Shown: positions 1 to 8,972 of the stretch, in pieces
How positions within the stretch are numbered: position 1 is the stretch's first letter
How the letters are laid out: every line of letters begins with the position of its first letter
DNA from: Leptospira hartskeerlii
GTDB lineage: Bacteria; Spirochaetota; Leptospiria; Leptospirales; Leptospiraceae
Length of the DNA stretch: 64,000 nt
Reading direction: 5' to 3'
Assembly: GCF_002811475.1 (NCBI RefSeq)
Contig: NZ_NPDL01000011.1
Coordinates: 1-64,000 of the forward strand
Notes under the pieces: generated by a model
Told to the model about the DNA's origin: nothing
Database searches by the model: none
What the model saw: the letters and a program-made list of their open reading frames with translations, nothing else
Program-made: the position numbers and the translations under genes

Positions 1-163
1 TCCCTCCCGGGTGTTCTCCTTCAGGCGTAAAGACCATATTAATTACGTCACTCAACCGGTCAAATCTCTTTTGTAAAAATTGAGAACTATTTCCGAAGAA
101 AATTAAAAGAAAACAAAAGAATTTTCGGGAGTTTTTCACAAGAAATCCCAGAAAAGAATTCAT
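1..163 (-). CDS. Partial CDS, N-terminus of an unidentified protein (runs off left edge)
   Basis: A reading frame opens at an ATG whose first base is 163 and stays open to the window edge, giving 54 codons. A ribosome-binding site of the form AGGTG lies 5-6 bases upstream of that ATG. The first 20 residues are basic and then strongly hydrophobic (KNSRKFFCFLLIFFG), like a signal peptide or membrane anchor, followed by a polar stretch. I cannot name a family from this fragment. It is transcribed away from the gene starting at 419, so the 255 bases between them should hold two divergent promoters. It could be a chance open frame, but the good ribosome-binding site argues for a real gene. Confidence 0.5.
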   Translation of the reverse strand, partial: MNSFLGFLVKNSRKFFCFLLIFFGNSSQFLQKRFDRLSDVINMVFTPEGEHPGG

Positions 164-418
164 GATTTCACCTTAAGATCCGACACGATTTCACACCTAT
201 AAATTAATAATTTATTTCGAATAGAATTACGGGAGATTCTTTCGGAAATATCTTTATTCACTTTATAAAATTCAAATATGTCAGGTTTAGACGAAGACTA
301 TTGTCATGCTGTAAATATATGAGAAGAGAATATTCATAAAACCTAAAATTCTTCTCCATTTCACTTTACTTTATTTTCGATACCGACTAGCCTTCTCTCA
401 ATATAAGAAGAAGGCCGT

Positions 419-766
419 ATGAATCAAAATCGAATAAGAGTTAGAAACGCAATTATCATTGGATTGGTAATGGCTGCATTAGAAGGGATTTTAATCCGAG
501 TAGCAGATCCAACTACTTCTACTTGGATCTTACTTCAATCCATATTATTTTGGTTTTCCTGCGGACTTGTGGTTAGCATTTCAAATACAGGTCTTCCTAA
601 ATGGATCGGTTCTATTCTACTTACTGAAATCTTAACTGCACCTTGGTTGATCGCACTCGTGATCATTCCCGAGCAATATTCTCATCTGGTTCCTTTGATT
701 GTGGTGAATACCTTGTTTGGTGCGGTCATAGGCGGATTGAACAAGATCCTCAAGACTCCAGAATAA
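419..766 (+). CDS. Small hypothetical membrane protein (115 aa)
   Basis: This 115-residue protein consists almost entirely of hydrophobic segments, probably three to four membrane helices: residues about 10-30, 36-55, 60-82 and 88-107. Short charged loops separate them, and the last one is glycine-rich (GAVIGGLNK). A ribosome-binding site (AAGAAGG) precedes the ATG. I do not recognise the family and see no catalytic motif. It stands alone, divergent from the partial gene on its left, and the next 260 bases hold repeat-like DNA. The codon use is normal for the window and the protein is probably real, but its function is unknown. Confidence 0.7.
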   Translation: MNQNRIRVRNAIIIGLVMAALEGILIRVADPTTSTWILLQSILFWFSCGLVVSISNTGLPKWIGSILLTEILTAPWLIALVIIPEQYSHLVPLIVVNTLFGAVIGGLNKILKTPE

Positions 767-774
767 TTCATTTT

Positions 775-900
775 ATTTCGCACAGAGGACACCGAGATCA
801 CAGAGATTTTTGTCCCTGCGGCAGAGATACGCAGGGGTAGTCCGAAGGACCGAAGCCCGGAGTAGCTCGACCCGAGTGAAACGAGGGGGCCGCCATAACC
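775..900. repeat. Intergenic repeat-like element with hairpin
   Basis: The gap 767-1027 has no gene. It begins with a block rich in CACAGAG/CACCGAG units (about 779-806), closely similar to a block at 21254-21284. A perfect 7-bp hairpin follows (CCCTGCG / CGCAGGG, 814-836), then a GC-rich stretch (about 841-897) unlike the A/T-rich surroundings. The combination looks like a dispersed intergenic element, not a gene. The hairpin could also help terminate the upstream transcript, but no T-run follows it. Confidence 0.5.
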
Positions 901-1027
901 TAACCCTTCCTCTCTATTTTCAAAGTTGCAAAAAAGTTTCGGTTTTGAAGAAAAAACGAATTCGAATTTAGGATTTTGAATTTCAAGTTTCTTGCAAATG
1001 GAGAAGGGTCGAAAATTTTATCTTTAG

Positions 1028-2038
1028 ATGAGCTCATATTTTTCTCCAGGAGAATCGGAACAGTCCGGAATGATAGTCGGTTTGCCCAAGGCCAAAAAAG
1101 GTGCGAGGGCTTTGGTTGTCGCGGGCGGAGGAATGAAAGGTTCCTTTGCGGGCGGGGCTTTGTATGCGATCAATCAAGCTATGCCTTCTACATATTTCGA
1201 TCTAATTTTGGGAGTTTCTTCCGGTTCCTGTGCTGCTGCTTATTACACTACTGGATATGAGACAGATCATGCGCATGGTTTGAAGATCCTAGATATTTGG
1301 AGAAAAGAACTCACCGGAAGCCAATTGATCTCTTTTTTAAATCCTTTCCGGGGTAAAACTTTCCTAGATCAAGAATATCTAATAGACTATTTGTTCGGGA
1401 GCAAGTATAGACTTCCTTCCGAATATTTGGAGAAGAAGGAAACTTCTCCTTTTTACGTGGTGGTCACAAATCTTGCAAAAGCAAGAGCGGAATACGTAAA
1501 AGCAACAGCCTCCAATGTGTTGAATTTGTTGAAAGCAGCGACTTCTTTGCCGATCGCAACCAGAGGAAAATGGAAATTGGGCGGGCAATATTACGGGGAT
1601 GGAGGGATCTCAGATCCGATCCCTGTTGAGTCCGTCATCCAAGCCGGTTATAAGGATATTACGGTTGTCTTAAATAGTCCTGAGGATGAATTTTCTGATC
1701 CGATCCCTGGTTTCCAAGGCTGGCTTTCCTATCCTTCTAATAAAAAACTTTCTCATATGATCAGTAAGGTGCACCATACTATGTACAATCGTGCGGTCCG
1801 GATCATTCATTCTCCTCCTAAGGGCGTAAAGATCAGAGTAATCTCTCCGGATGAATCCGAATTGAGCATGGTAACCACAAGCTCCAAACTTTTGAATCGT
1901 TCTGTCACCAAAGGTATGGAAGCGGGACAGAGACTAGTTGCAAACATGATCGCTGAAATTTCGGAACTCAAAAACAAATCCAAACTTTTGAGAAAACTTT
2001 TCATCCCTACAATCCGACCGGAAGAAGGCAAAAGCTGA
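1028..2038 (+). CDS. Patatin-like phospholipase family protein
   Basis: The patatin (PNPLA) fold uses a Ser-Asp dyad to hydrolyse acyl chains from phospholipids or other esters. The glycine-rich oxyanion loop GGGMKG is at residues 33-38, the nucleophile elbow GVSSG at 62-66 (Ser64), and the catalytic DGG at about 191-193 (Asp191). All three diagnostic blocks are present and in order, and 336 residues is a usual length for bacterial single-domain patatins. There is no signal peptide, so the protein is probably cytoplasmic or peripheral. An internal Met15 (base 1070) is an alternative start; neither has a strong ribosome-binding site. The gene ends three bases from the convergent sigma-like gene, leaving no room for a terminator. 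Confidence 0.9.
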   Translation: MSSYFSPGESEQSGMIVGLPKAKKGARALVVAGGGMKGSFAGGALYAINQAMPSTYFDLILGVSSGSCAAAYYTTGYETDHAHGLKILDIWRKELTGSQLISFLNPFRGKTFLDQEYLIDYLFGSKYRLPSEYLEKKETSPFYVVVTNLAKARAEYVKATASNVLNLLKAATSLPIATRGKWKLGGQYYGDGGISDPIPVESVIQAGYKDITVVLNSPEDEFSDPIPGFQGWLSYPSNKKLSHMISKVHHTMYNRAVRIIHSPPKGVKIRVISPDESELSMVTTSSKLLNRSVTKGMEAGQRLVANMIAEISELKNKSKLLRKLFIPTIRPEEGKS

Positions 2039-2041
2039 TCT

Positions 2042-2878
2042 TTAAGCGGCTTCTGCAAATCTGATCTTTTTTAGATCTTCTTTTCTTTTTAATTCGGAAA
2101 CTGCAAAGTAATACGCCTTTCGGACAGAGTGCTCACTTAGGCCCAGATACCATCCTATCTTTTTGAAACTTTTTTCTTCTGTTACCGACCCACATACTTC
2201 GAGCAATTGTCTTCGGGAAATTTTCCATCTTTCTAAATTTTCGAAACGATGGATCTGCATGTTTTGGTAGAGCCTGGAAAGTTTTTCATTCAGTTCTTTT
2301 TTCCTTAGCCAGGATTTTCTTTCTTCTTCCGCGTCTTTTCCATAATAATCTCTGAGTTTTAGCTTTTTCTCTTTGAGTTTTGAGCAGAACAATCTGGATT
2401 CTTTTAAATTTAAAGGGATCCTATGTTTTAATTTAAGAATAAGACTGGTGATCGGATCCATTTCAGAAAGGATATTTCGGACCAAAAGAGAAGCTTCCCG
2501 ATTTTGGCTCAATATCTCCTTGGTAAATTCAGACCTTGGGTCATAAAATCTTTCGAATCCATCCGATAATATTTCGCTCCGGTTAAGCCGTATTTCTTTT
2601 CTTCTCTGGTTCCATATTAAATTTTTAGTATATGTTGTGAAGAATGCGGGGAAATTAGAATATCCTCTTTCCTTGAATAAATGTAATACTTCTTCCGCGT
2701 CCAAAACCAATTTCAGAACGATCTCCGAACAGGAATCTTCGTCTAAACCGTATTTTCCTTTGGCGAGTGCCCAGGCCCAGAGCCATGCTTCTTTTAGAAA
2801 ATTTTCGGAATTCCCTTCTCGGAAATAAAATTCGACGGAAGAGATCAGCCTTTTGTCTTTTTCGGAGTTTTTTGTCAT
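2042..2878 (-). CDS. Putative divergent ECF-like sigma factor
   Basis: No close family is obvious, but the layout resembles a sigma-70 family protein. Residues about 45-100 look like region 2 (acidic helix, then an F-x-A/F-x-T-Y-x-x-N-x-x-x-N segment ending in RRKE). The C-terminus, about 225-265, looks like a region 4 helix-turn-helix (IGWYLGLSEHSVRKAYYFAV). A long Lys/Glu-rich linker (about 150-220) separates them, longer than in standard ECF factors. At 278 residues it is longer than a minimal ECF sigma. A 10-bp inverted repeat sits one base upstream of the start codon. The weak similarity means another helical DNA- or RNA-binding protein is possible. Confidence 0.5.
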   Translation of the reverse strand: MTKNSEKDKRLISSVEFYFREGNSENFLKEAWLWAWALAKGKYGLDEDSCSEIVLKLVLDAEEVLHLFKERGYSNFPAFFTTYTKNLIWNQRRKEIRLNRSEILSDGFERFYDPRSEFTKEILSQNREASLLVRNILSEMDPITSLILKLKHRIPLNLKESRLFCSKLKEKKLKLRDYYGKDAEEERKSWLRKKELNEKLSRLYQNMQIHRFENLERWKISRRQLLEVCGSVTEEKSFKKIGWYLGLSEHSVRKAYYFAVSELKRKEDLKKIRFAEAA

Positions 2879-2879
2879 A

Positions 2880-2906
2880 ATCGGATCTCAAATGAGGAGA
2901 TCCGAT
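2880..2906 (-). promoter_or_regulatory. 10-bp inverted repeat immediately upstream of the sigma-like gene
   Basis: Arms at 2880-2889 and 2897-2906 (ATCGGATCTC on one side, its exact complement on the other) surround a 7-base spacer. The right end of the element in the transcript is one base from the start codon at 2878. In the mRNA it would fold into a hairpin containing the only GAG that could serve as ribosome-binding site. It may act as a DNA operator, as an RNA structure limiting translation, or both. Confidence 0.5.
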
Positions 2907-2982
2907 CTTCTATAAATATAAAAATGGAACCGTTCACCTTAGAGCCTAAATTGGGAACTAAGACGAACTTTTTAGATTTTTT

Positions 2983-3813
2983 TTAATTAGCGATCCCTAC
3001 AGTCAGACTTGCAATATATCCTCCTGTGGAAGAATCTTCCGTGATCGTACATAATTCCAAACTTAGATCCGAAGTTGAGTTATTAAAAATATTATCGTAA
3101 CAATTTCCCGGAACGGACGTGTTCTGCCCATGAGCGGAATACAGAGAAGTATTATATACAACTTTCGTAATGTCTTCCGGGAAAGCAATTTGAGATGTTG
3201 CTACAAGTCCGTTATTCAGATACACTTGGAAATGGATATGAGTTACCCTGCCCGAGTACCAACCCGGATAGATCGTGGTAAAGTTTACGATACCAGAACT
3301 ATCCGTGAGCTGTATTCCTCTGCAGAATGTGTCACCGATATAATCCTTAGTGCCCAAATACCCGGATTCTTTGTATCCCGAATAGTAGCCGTCCTTATCA
3401 CAATGCCAAACATCCACTCTTGCATTGGAGATAGGATTACAATTATCGTTTATGTTTTGGATCGTTAATATAAGACTCAAAGGGATCCCTGTTTTTCCCT
3501 CGGTGATATCTTGGCGGAAATAAGAAGAATTGGAACTCAGATCCAAAGGATAAGGACCTTCCGTTTCTGTAGGGATCAACGCGCATACGGAAGAAGTGGA
3601 AACATCAGCCGCATTGCAGGAAGAAGTATCCAGAATTCCTTGTAATAAGCCCAGATTAGCCGTGGAATTATCCTTTTGAGAATTACAGGAATTGGCAAGT
3701 CCCGTAAAAACTGCGCCGGATACGAATATACTTTTCAGAAAATCTTTTCTTTTCAATTCAAACTCCGTATTCTCTCTGATTGAGTGAGAGAATGATTTAG
3801 ATATTCTTTGCAT
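2983..3813 (-). CDS. Intradiol dioxygenase-like lipoprotein (protocatechuate 3,4-dioxygenase fold)
   Basis: Residues about 84-215 match the intradiol ring-cleavage dioxygenase fold (PcaH/CatA type), which splits catechols with a non-haem Fe(III). The usual ligand set is visible: Tyr143 (DGYY), Tyr186 (PGWYSGR), His192 and His194 (HIHF). The N-terminus carries a basic segment (ELKRKDF), a hydrophobic stretch and a lipobox-like LANSC with Cys43, so the protein is probably an exported lipoprotein. The catechol pathway enzymes normally found beside such a gene are absent, which argues for a role other than classical aromatic degradation. Neighbours are on the same strand (sigma-like gene downstream, about 100 bases) or divergent. 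Confidence 0.85.
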   Translation of the reverse strand: MQRISKSFSHSIRENTEFELKRKDFLKSIFVSGAVFTGLANSCNSQKDNSTANLGLLQGILDTSSCNAADVSTSSVCALIPTETEGPYPLDLSSNSSYFRQDITEGKTGIPLSLILTIQNINDNCNPISNARVDVWHCDKDGYYSGYKESGYLGTKDYIGDTFCRGIQLTDSSGIVNFTTIYPGWYSGRVTHIHFQVYLNNGLVATSQIAFPEDITKVVYNTSLYSAHGQNTSVPGNCYDNIFNNSTSDLSLELCTITEDSSTGGYIASLTVGIAN

Positions 3814-3993
3814 CTAGATAAACCCGGTCAGAGAAGAAGGTTCCCGAGAAAAGATTGAAGAAAGTTTTTTCCAAAATAAAATTTATCTAAATTCGGATAA
3901 CAATACCCCTTAAGGATAAAAAATCCAAAATGAAACTAAATTTAATTATATTAGGTCGGAATAGAAAACGAACTCCCGCAAGAGGACCACATT

Positions 3994-4386
3994 ATGAAAA
4001 AACTGATTTTACATTCTGCATTAGCGCTTATATTAACCGGAGCAGTATTCGCTCAGCCTACCGGCGGCCCTGGAGGACCTCCAGGAGAAGATCCGTGCAA
4101 AACAGAAAGGCAAACTTATTGTAAAGATTCCAGACCAGGTCACGAAACCGATCGTTGTCTGAAAGAATACATGTCCAAATTATCAGAAACTTGCAAAAAT
4201 CATATAAACGAAATGATGTCTCGTTTTGAAAAATTCAGATCTGCATGCGCGGCTGACGATGAAAAATATTGCAAGAACGTAGAACGTGGCCCCGGTCATA
4301 TGAAGTGCATGAGAGAAAACGAAAGCAAGTTATCCGCTGCATGTAAGGCAGCACTTCCACCTCCTCCACCTGGAAATAGAATGTAA
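3994..4386 (+). CDS. Secreted cysteine-rich (GLG1-type repeat) small protein
   Basis: A clear Sec signal peptide with an A-x-A site (VFA, about residues 18-20) is followed by a Gly/Pro linker and two copies of a cysteine-rich motif of about 45 residues. Each copy holds Cys-x(6-7)-Cys, then G-(H/P)-x-x-(R/K)-C-(L/M) and L-S-x-x-C. This matches the Cys-rich repeat known from Golgi glycoprotein 1 (GLG1) and found in many short proteobacterial and spirochaetal secreted proteins. The tail is a proline run. All eight repeat cysteines are spaced to form disulfides in the periplasm or outside. The molecular role is unknown. The ribosome-binding site is AGAGGA. The gene abuts the convergent gene at 4388. 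Confidence 0.8.
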   Translation: MKKLILHSALALILTGAVFAQPTGGPGGPPGEDPCKTERQTYCKDSRPGHETDRCLKEYMSKLSETCKNHINEMMSRFEKFRSACAADDEKYCKNVERGPGHMKCMRENESKLSAACKAALPPPPPGNRM

Positions 4387-4387
4387 T

Positions 4388-4951
4388 TTACGCCGGCAAA
4401 ATCCCTGGATCGTATTCATCCGTAGGCAAAGGAGTGCAACCAGGGATTTTACTCCAGTCCGGTTCGTCTCCAATATGACGATAAGAATGGGACCAGAGAA
4501 TTCTATCTTTCAATACTAAAAACACTCCAGGCATCCTGAGTAAATGCCTGCCTTGGACTCCGTAAAAATTTCCTTTTGCAAGAGCCCGCACTGCACTCAC
4601 CCAAACTTCGGGACCAGCTAGTTCGATTAAGTTGCCTTCTTGTATTTGTATACTTTCGTAAAAGGAAGCGCTCGGATTCGAAATTGCTTTTGCTTCCGGC
4701 CAGAATCTGGAAAAAAAATCTTCTCCTTCTCTCGCTGAGTCTGGATATACAAACAAAATTGGAGGGAATGCAGCCATTTGGGAACTGAAAACACGAAGGT
4801 CTTCCACAGTTTCTCTGCAAAATATACAACCAAGATGTCGCAGAAAAACGACCAGACTAGGTTTTTGAGGAAGATTGTCCCCGAAACTTAAGCCAGTTAA
4901 ATTTCTTCCTTCGACCTGGGATTCCAAAATTTCTTTCGGTAGGAATTTCAT
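4388..4951 (-). CDS. AhpC/TSA-like thioredoxin-fold protein with CxxC
   Basis: This 187-residue protein has a thioredoxin-like fold of the AhpC-TSA_2/SelL type: a beta strand (LVVFLRH), then a redox motif C42-I-F-C45, then an alternating alpha/beta region ending in a conserved GVFLV strand. The CxxC suggests a dithiol redox function such as peroxidase or disulfide reductase. There is no signal peptide, so it acts in the cytoplasm. No partner reductase is adjacent. It ends one base from the convergent Cys-rich secreted protein, and its start lies 76 bases from the divergent terC. Confidence 0.75.
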   Translation of the reverse strand: MKFLPKEILESQVEGRNLTGLSFGDNLPQKPSLVVFLRHLGCIFCRETVEDLRVFSSQMAAFPPILFVYPDSAREGEDFFSRFWPEAKAISNPSASFYESIQIQEGNLIELAGPEVWVSAVRALAKGNFYGVQGRHLLRMPGVFLVLKDRILWSHSYRHIGDEPDWSKIPGCTPLPTDEYDPGILPA

Positions 4952-5027
4952 CTCTCTTTCAAATCTTCTACGATACCGGAATGGAAATCGATTGCTTTTC
5001 TAGTCCTTAGACGAATTTCTTTCTACA

Positions 5028-5738
5028 ATGGATTTGCATCTTGTAGACGTTATCATCTCTTTTCTGACCCTCACAGCAATGGAAATCGTTCTAGGGATCG
5101 ATAATATTGTGTTTCTTTCCATAGTAGTCGGTAAACTTCCAAAAGAACAACAGACCAGCGGCCGCACGATCGGACTCTTAGCAGCCTTAGGTTTTAGGAT
5201 CGGATTATTATTTACTGTAAGTTGGCTTGCAAGTCTCACAAATGGACTCTTCCAAGTGAGAGATTTTACAGTAACGGGAAGGGACTTGATCATGCTTGGC
5301 GGTGGTCTATTTCTAATCGCGAAAAGTACAAGTGAGATCCATCATAAAATGGAAGAAGGCGAAACGGATCTGGAAACAGGATCTTCTCCTACTTTTTTCA
5401 ACGTGATCCTTCAGATAATCATTCTGGATATTATTTTTTCAGTAGATTCCATTGTTACTGCTGTCGGACTCTCAGGCAACCTGATGGTCATGGTTCTTGC
5501 AGTGGTCATTTCACTTTTGATCATGCTCATCTTTTCAGGAAAGGTCAGCGATTTTATCAATGAACATCCTACCATGAAAATTTTGGCACTTTCCTTTTTG
5601 ATCATGATAGGTGTGATGTTATTCGCAGACGGTCTACATTTCCATATTCCAAAAGGGTATATTTATTTCTCTATGGCATTTTCACTCTTGGTGGAATTCA
5701 TAAATATGCGGGTTCGTAAGGCAAATCAGTCCCCTTAA
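5028..5738 (+). CDS. TerC family integral membrane protein
   Basis: TerC/YkoY proteins are seven-helix membrane proteins linked to metal ion handling (Mn export and metalation of exported enzymes) and tellurite resistance. The two pseudo-repeat signatures with conserved acidic residues are visible: EIVLGIDN near residue 18 and DIIFSVDS near residue 140. The length of 236 is typical. The 76-base upstream gap is too short for the yybP-ykoY Mn riboswitch that often precedes this family, and none was seen. The start has no clear Shine-Dalgarno sequence. The last 41 bases overlap the convergent hydrolase gene. Confidence 0.88.
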   Translation: MDLHLVDVIISFLTLTAMEIVLGIDNIVFLSIVVGKLPKEQQTSGRTIGLLAALGFRIGLLFTVSWLASLTNGLFQVRDFTVTGRDLIMLGGGLFLIAKSTSEIHHKMEEGETDLETGSSPTFFNVILQIIILDIIFSVDSIVTAVGLSGNLMVMVLAVVISLLIMLIFSGKVSDFINEHPTMKILALSFLIMIGVMLFADGLHFHIPKGYIYFSMAFSLLVEFINMRVRKANQSP

Positions 5739-7146
5739 GAACTCTGGAGTTGATCCTCGCTTTTCGGTTCCAGATCGCCCAGCTCAGATTATAAAGTGGA
5801 GAAGTCCAGAAGTTCGGAAGTATATTCCCGTTCACCGCAAGTTCTAATACCTGATTTCTCCATTTTCGATAAAGTTTATCTACTTCTTCCAAAGCTTCTT
5901 TAGTGATCGGATCCAGAGAAAAGTTCCTGCTCAAACCAAGAGTATATTCTACTTTTTGAATATATTTCTCCTGCTTCTCCTTTAATTCCGCACTAAAGAT
6001 GGAGACTGCCTTATCATAATTTTTCAGACAAAGTCTATATAAAATTTCATGGTTCCACCAAAGAGAAGAATCCGGACTGGCCCCTGGTTGTACAATATCT
6101 CCTTCCAAGAAAGTTTTTCCAGGAATAGAAAATGGAATAAAAACGGACAATGAAGGAATAGAACATCCAGTCGCCCAAAACTGAGAATACACTGGATTTG
6201 TATCTAGTTCCGCCACAAAAGAAGAAGTAGTTTGGTTCGGAGAAAAAGGACCTCCTGCATGAAGGCAAACTGAGCCCATCCCGGACTGAGAAGGAGAATA
6301 ACCTATACTCTTGGAAGGAAAACCTCCCTGGCTGATGGAAAGCGGAACACTTCCCTTTTCTTTACCTTCTAATCTTAGTATCTGCATCGCTTCCGAAACG
6401 CCTAACTTGGAACCGAAAAATTTACCTCCGTTAGAAACGATCTCTCTTCGAACTTTACATTTACTGAAAGTAGTAAAAAGAGAATCTGAGAAAGCTTCTT
6501 TAAAGGAAAAGTTTTCTCCCTTCTTCAACCAACCCTTCGCTCTTGCAAAATCGATCGCATGAGAATGGAGTCCGTCATACTCGGATCCTAAGGTCAGACC
6601 GTTGGAGATTGCATAAAACCCTTTGATCTTCTTCCAAGCCCAATATCTGTCCGCAGTTTCCAGAACATAAGCTTCCTTAGGGTCGGCGATTATAAAACTA
6701 TTATGATAGAAGAAGTCCCGATTGGAATAACCGCCACATGCATCTTGGCCGAATCTTTCTAAATATTCTATGATAAGATCTCTTGCATCCGCAGCAGTGT
6801 CGGAACGTTCTAATCCCAGGCGCAAAAGATCCATCCCGGTAAGGCCATCATTTTTCTTTCCGATCTTAAGCCTGGTGAATACTGCCTCGTTACCGATCAC
6901 AACACCTTTTGAATTTGCACCCATCTCCGCTCCCCACATTTGAAGAGGGCGAGAGATCAAAACTTCTCTGGATTTTTTAGAACTTGGAACATCTATGAAG
7001 GTAAGTCTTTGCTGGCTTTCCTTAGATATTTTTTCGGGATATCGCACCAGACATTGGGGCTCGTTCGGTTCTCTATCAGAATTTTTTCCGAAGATCATTT
7101 TTCCGGAAGAAGTCGAATCCGGAGTGGCAACAAAAGTATCGCACAT
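5698..7146 (-). CDS. Secernin-like Ntn hydrolase (peptidase C69 family)
   Basis: The protein starts MCDTFVA, matching secernins, in which the N-terminal Cys (Cys2 here) is the nucleophile of an Ntn-hydrolase fold. Further family blocks follow: KNSDREPNE, a GGDA-like [10 protein letters not shown] region and [12 protein letters not shown] chose the ATG at 7146 because it puts Cys2 in place; a longer frame begins at a TTG at 7182 but adds residues unlike the family. Length from 7146 is 482. The substrate is unknown; secernins are poorly characterised dipeptidase-like enzymes. No signal peptide is seen, so it is probably cytoplasmic. It overlaps the 3' end of terC by 41 bases. Confidence 0.82.
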   Translation of the reverse strand: MCDTFVATPDSTSSGKMIFGKNSDREPNEPQCLVRYPEKISKESQQRLTFIDVPSSKKSREVLISRPLQMWGAEMGANSKGVVIGNEAVFTRLKIGKKNDGLTGMDLLRLGLERSDTAADARDLIIEYLERFGQDACGGYSNRDFFYHNSFIIADPKEAYVLETADRYWAWKKIKGFYAISNGLTLGSEYDGLHSHAIDFARAKGWLKKGENFSFKEAFSDSLFTTFSKCKVRREIVSNGGKFFGSKLGVSEAMQILRLEGKEKGSVPLSISQGGFPSKSIGYSPSQSGMGSVCLHAGGPFSPNQTTSSFVAELDTNPVYSQFWATGCSIPSLSVFIPFSIPGKTFLEGDIVQPGASPDSSLWWNHEILYRLCLKNYDKAVSIFSAELKEKQEKYIQKVEYTLGLSRNFSLDPITKEALEEVDKLYRKWRNQVLELAVNGNILPNFWTSPLYNLSWAIWNRKARINSRVLKGTDLPYEPAYL

Positions 7147-7226
7147 GGGCAGTGATCCTAACTCTTCCCACAAGAAGAGCAAGATGTTTTTTGTTTATAG
7201 TCCGAGGGACCTTTTGGGACAGGCCC

Positions 7227-8552
7227 CTATAGAACCTCTAAAAGTAGCATGGTCATATCGTCTTTAGGCGGAGAAGAATGTAGGCCCAACACAGCGTCTC
7301 CAAGAGAATCTAAAAATACTCTGGCAGAAAGAGATGTATAATCGCGTATTAGATCTAAAAATGCATCGTAGCCGAAAAATTCTTTTTCTTTTAGATAAAA
7401 CTCGAACATTCCATCGGAGAACAATACGACTCGATCTCCAGGTTCTAATAGGATTTCATAGTCTCGATTGAATAGTTTAGGAAGTGCAAGTAACACCGTA
7501 CCCTTCCCGGTCAACTCTTGCACAGAACCGTCCGACTTGATCAAAGCGGCAGGGTGATGGCCCGCATAAGAATAGGTCAGACTTTTTTTCTCCAGGTCCA
7601 ATCTCATATAAACTGCGGTGATAAAAAATCCTCCGATCATAGTCATTAAAGACTCATGGATCCGAGTTAAACCTTTGGATGGACTTTCCGCAACGGGAGC
7701 AGTCGTCTTAAAAGCCATCACCGCCATCGCAGAAACCATTGCTGCGGAAACTCCATGACCCGCAGCATCTGCAAAGAAAAAGTCAAGTTCCCCTTCTTTG
7801 CCCAGATTTGTTTTGATGAGGTCCCCGCCCACACTTTCCAGAGGTTTGAAATAAGAATAGATCCTAAAATTGCCAGCTTCCGGAAATTCAAGATCCACGA
7901 GACTTTTTTGAGTCTTTTGAGCGATAGACAATTCTCCTTCTATATTGACCTGGAATTTTTCCATCTGAACGTCGGCCGCTAATAGGGTCTCGAATGTTCT
8001 CATTCTAAAACCGATCACAAGCACCGACAAAATTCCGGAAGAGATTAGACCGAAATAATACATCCCCACATCTATCTTAGGATCTTTCACATGTATCCCG
8101 ACAAAGAATGCGATCGAAATGAAAAGAAGAAGGGACGGGATCAAAATCCTTCGGTTATTAATGGAAACCCCTGTGCTGAATACAACGAGTATCAATCCGA
8201 ATAAATAGCCTAGATATAGACCGTTCACATACAAAAGATAAAATGAATGGATACTCATCACTGCGAAATGGAATAGCAAAATCGACTCGCAGTATCTTTT
8301 AAATTTTTCGAATTTAAAACTTAAGAATAAGGAGATACAAATTAATGTAACATGAGCGACCCTCATCCATCTTGGATCGGAAAGACCCTCGGAGGCAGGA
8401 TCGCCTAACAATAAACCGAATCCGGCGAAAAAAAGAAAAAGGAACATCGCGAAACGAAATCGCGAAAGGGACTCCTCTGATAAAAATTCTTTTACGCTTG
8501 TGATTGCCGGAGTTTCATTTATTTTGTTGGAAGAATTGTTCCTTGTAGGCAT
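7227..8552 (-). CDS. Membrane-anchored SpoIIE/RsbU-type PP2C phosphatase
   Basis: The N-terminal half (about residues 25-200) holds six or seven hydrophobic helices. The C-terminal half is a SpoIIE-type PP2C Ser/Thr phosphatase. Metal-binding motifs are in place: GGD near residue 243, FADAAGHG near 260, LFSDG near 388 and KDDMT near the end. Such enzymes dephosphorylate anti-sigma-factor antagonists in partner-switching systems. No STAS or HPK partner is adjacent, so the target is unknown. The membrane region probably senses or anchors. The start overlaps the upstream thioesterase stop by 38 bases, indicating translational coupling. A second phosphatase of the same design is at 18301. Confidence 0.9.
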   Translation of the reverse strand: MPTRNNSSNKINETPAITSVKEFLSEESLSRFRFAMFLFLFFAGFGLLLGDPASEGLSDPRWMRVAHVTLICISLFLSFKFEKFKRYCESILLFHFAVMSIHSFYLLYVNGLYLGYLFGLILVVFSTGVSINNRRILIPSLLLFISIAFFVGIHVKDPKIDVGMYYFGLISSGILSVLVIGFRMRTFETLLAADVQMEKFQVNIEGELSIAQKTQKSLVDLEFPEAGNFRIYSYFKPLESVGGDLIKTNLGKEGELDFFFADAAGHGVSAAMVSAMAVMAFKTTAPVAESPSKGLTRIHESLMTMIGGFFITAVYMRLDLEKKSLTYSYAGHHPAALIKSDGSVQELTGKGTVLLALPKLFNRDYEILLEPGDRVVLFSDGMFEFYLKEKEFFGYDAFLDLIRDYTSLSARVFLDSLGDAVLGLHSSPPKDDMTMLLLEVL

Positions 8553-8937
8553 CTGGAATCGCCGCCGGTTTTCCGGTAGAAAAATTAAACCATAACAGTT
8601 CGGCTTTTCCAGTCAACACGCATTCCCCTGCCTGATTCCACATAGAACAAACGATTGAAAAAGATCTGTTTTTAACGGATTCCAATTTTACGGAAATATC
8701 AATCGTTTCAGGAAAACGGACCTGCTTTCTATAATCCATTTCAATATGAGTAAGGACTGGCCCACCTTCCATTGGCTTCTGAGGAGATTCCCAAAGATCC
8801 ATATCATCGAAGAAAGAGGCTCTTGCAGTTTCGAAATATCTTGCATAGACCACATTATTCACATGGCCGAAGGCATCCATATCTCCCCAGGCAACTTTTT
8901 GCTGAACGCTGTATCGGTATCTTTCCGGTTTAGACAT
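8515..8937 (-). CDS. Acyl-CoA thioesterase (4HBT hotdog fold)
   Basis: This 140-residue hotdog-fold protein carries the 4-hydroxybenzoyl-CoA thioesterase signature WGDMDAFGHVNN at residues 18-28 followed by YARYFE. Asp21 and the GHVNN turn are the expected active-site elements. It should hydrolyse an acyl-CoA thioester in the cytoplasm; the chain preference cannot be read from sequence. Its 3' end overlaps the phosphatase start, so the two are co-transcribed, although a functional link is not obvious. Confidence 0.9.
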   Translation of the reverse strand: MSKPERYRYSVQQKVAWGDMDAFGHVNNVVYARYFETARASFFDDMDLWESPQKPMEGGPVLTHIEMDYRKQVRFPETIDISVKLESVKNRSFSIVCSMWNQAGECVLTGKAELLWFNFSTGKPAAIPDAYKEQFFQQNK

Positions 8938-8972
8938 ACTGCTAGAAAAATCGAAGGGACCGATTCTGGAAA

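Noticed and set aside
976..1260. 94-residue frame overlapping the patatin start
   Set aside because: It is out of frame with a complete patatin domain and shows no family similarity.
5028..5028. Possible Mn riboswitch before terC
   Set aside because: The 76-base gap to the divergent gene is too short and shows none of the yybP-ykoY conserved loops.
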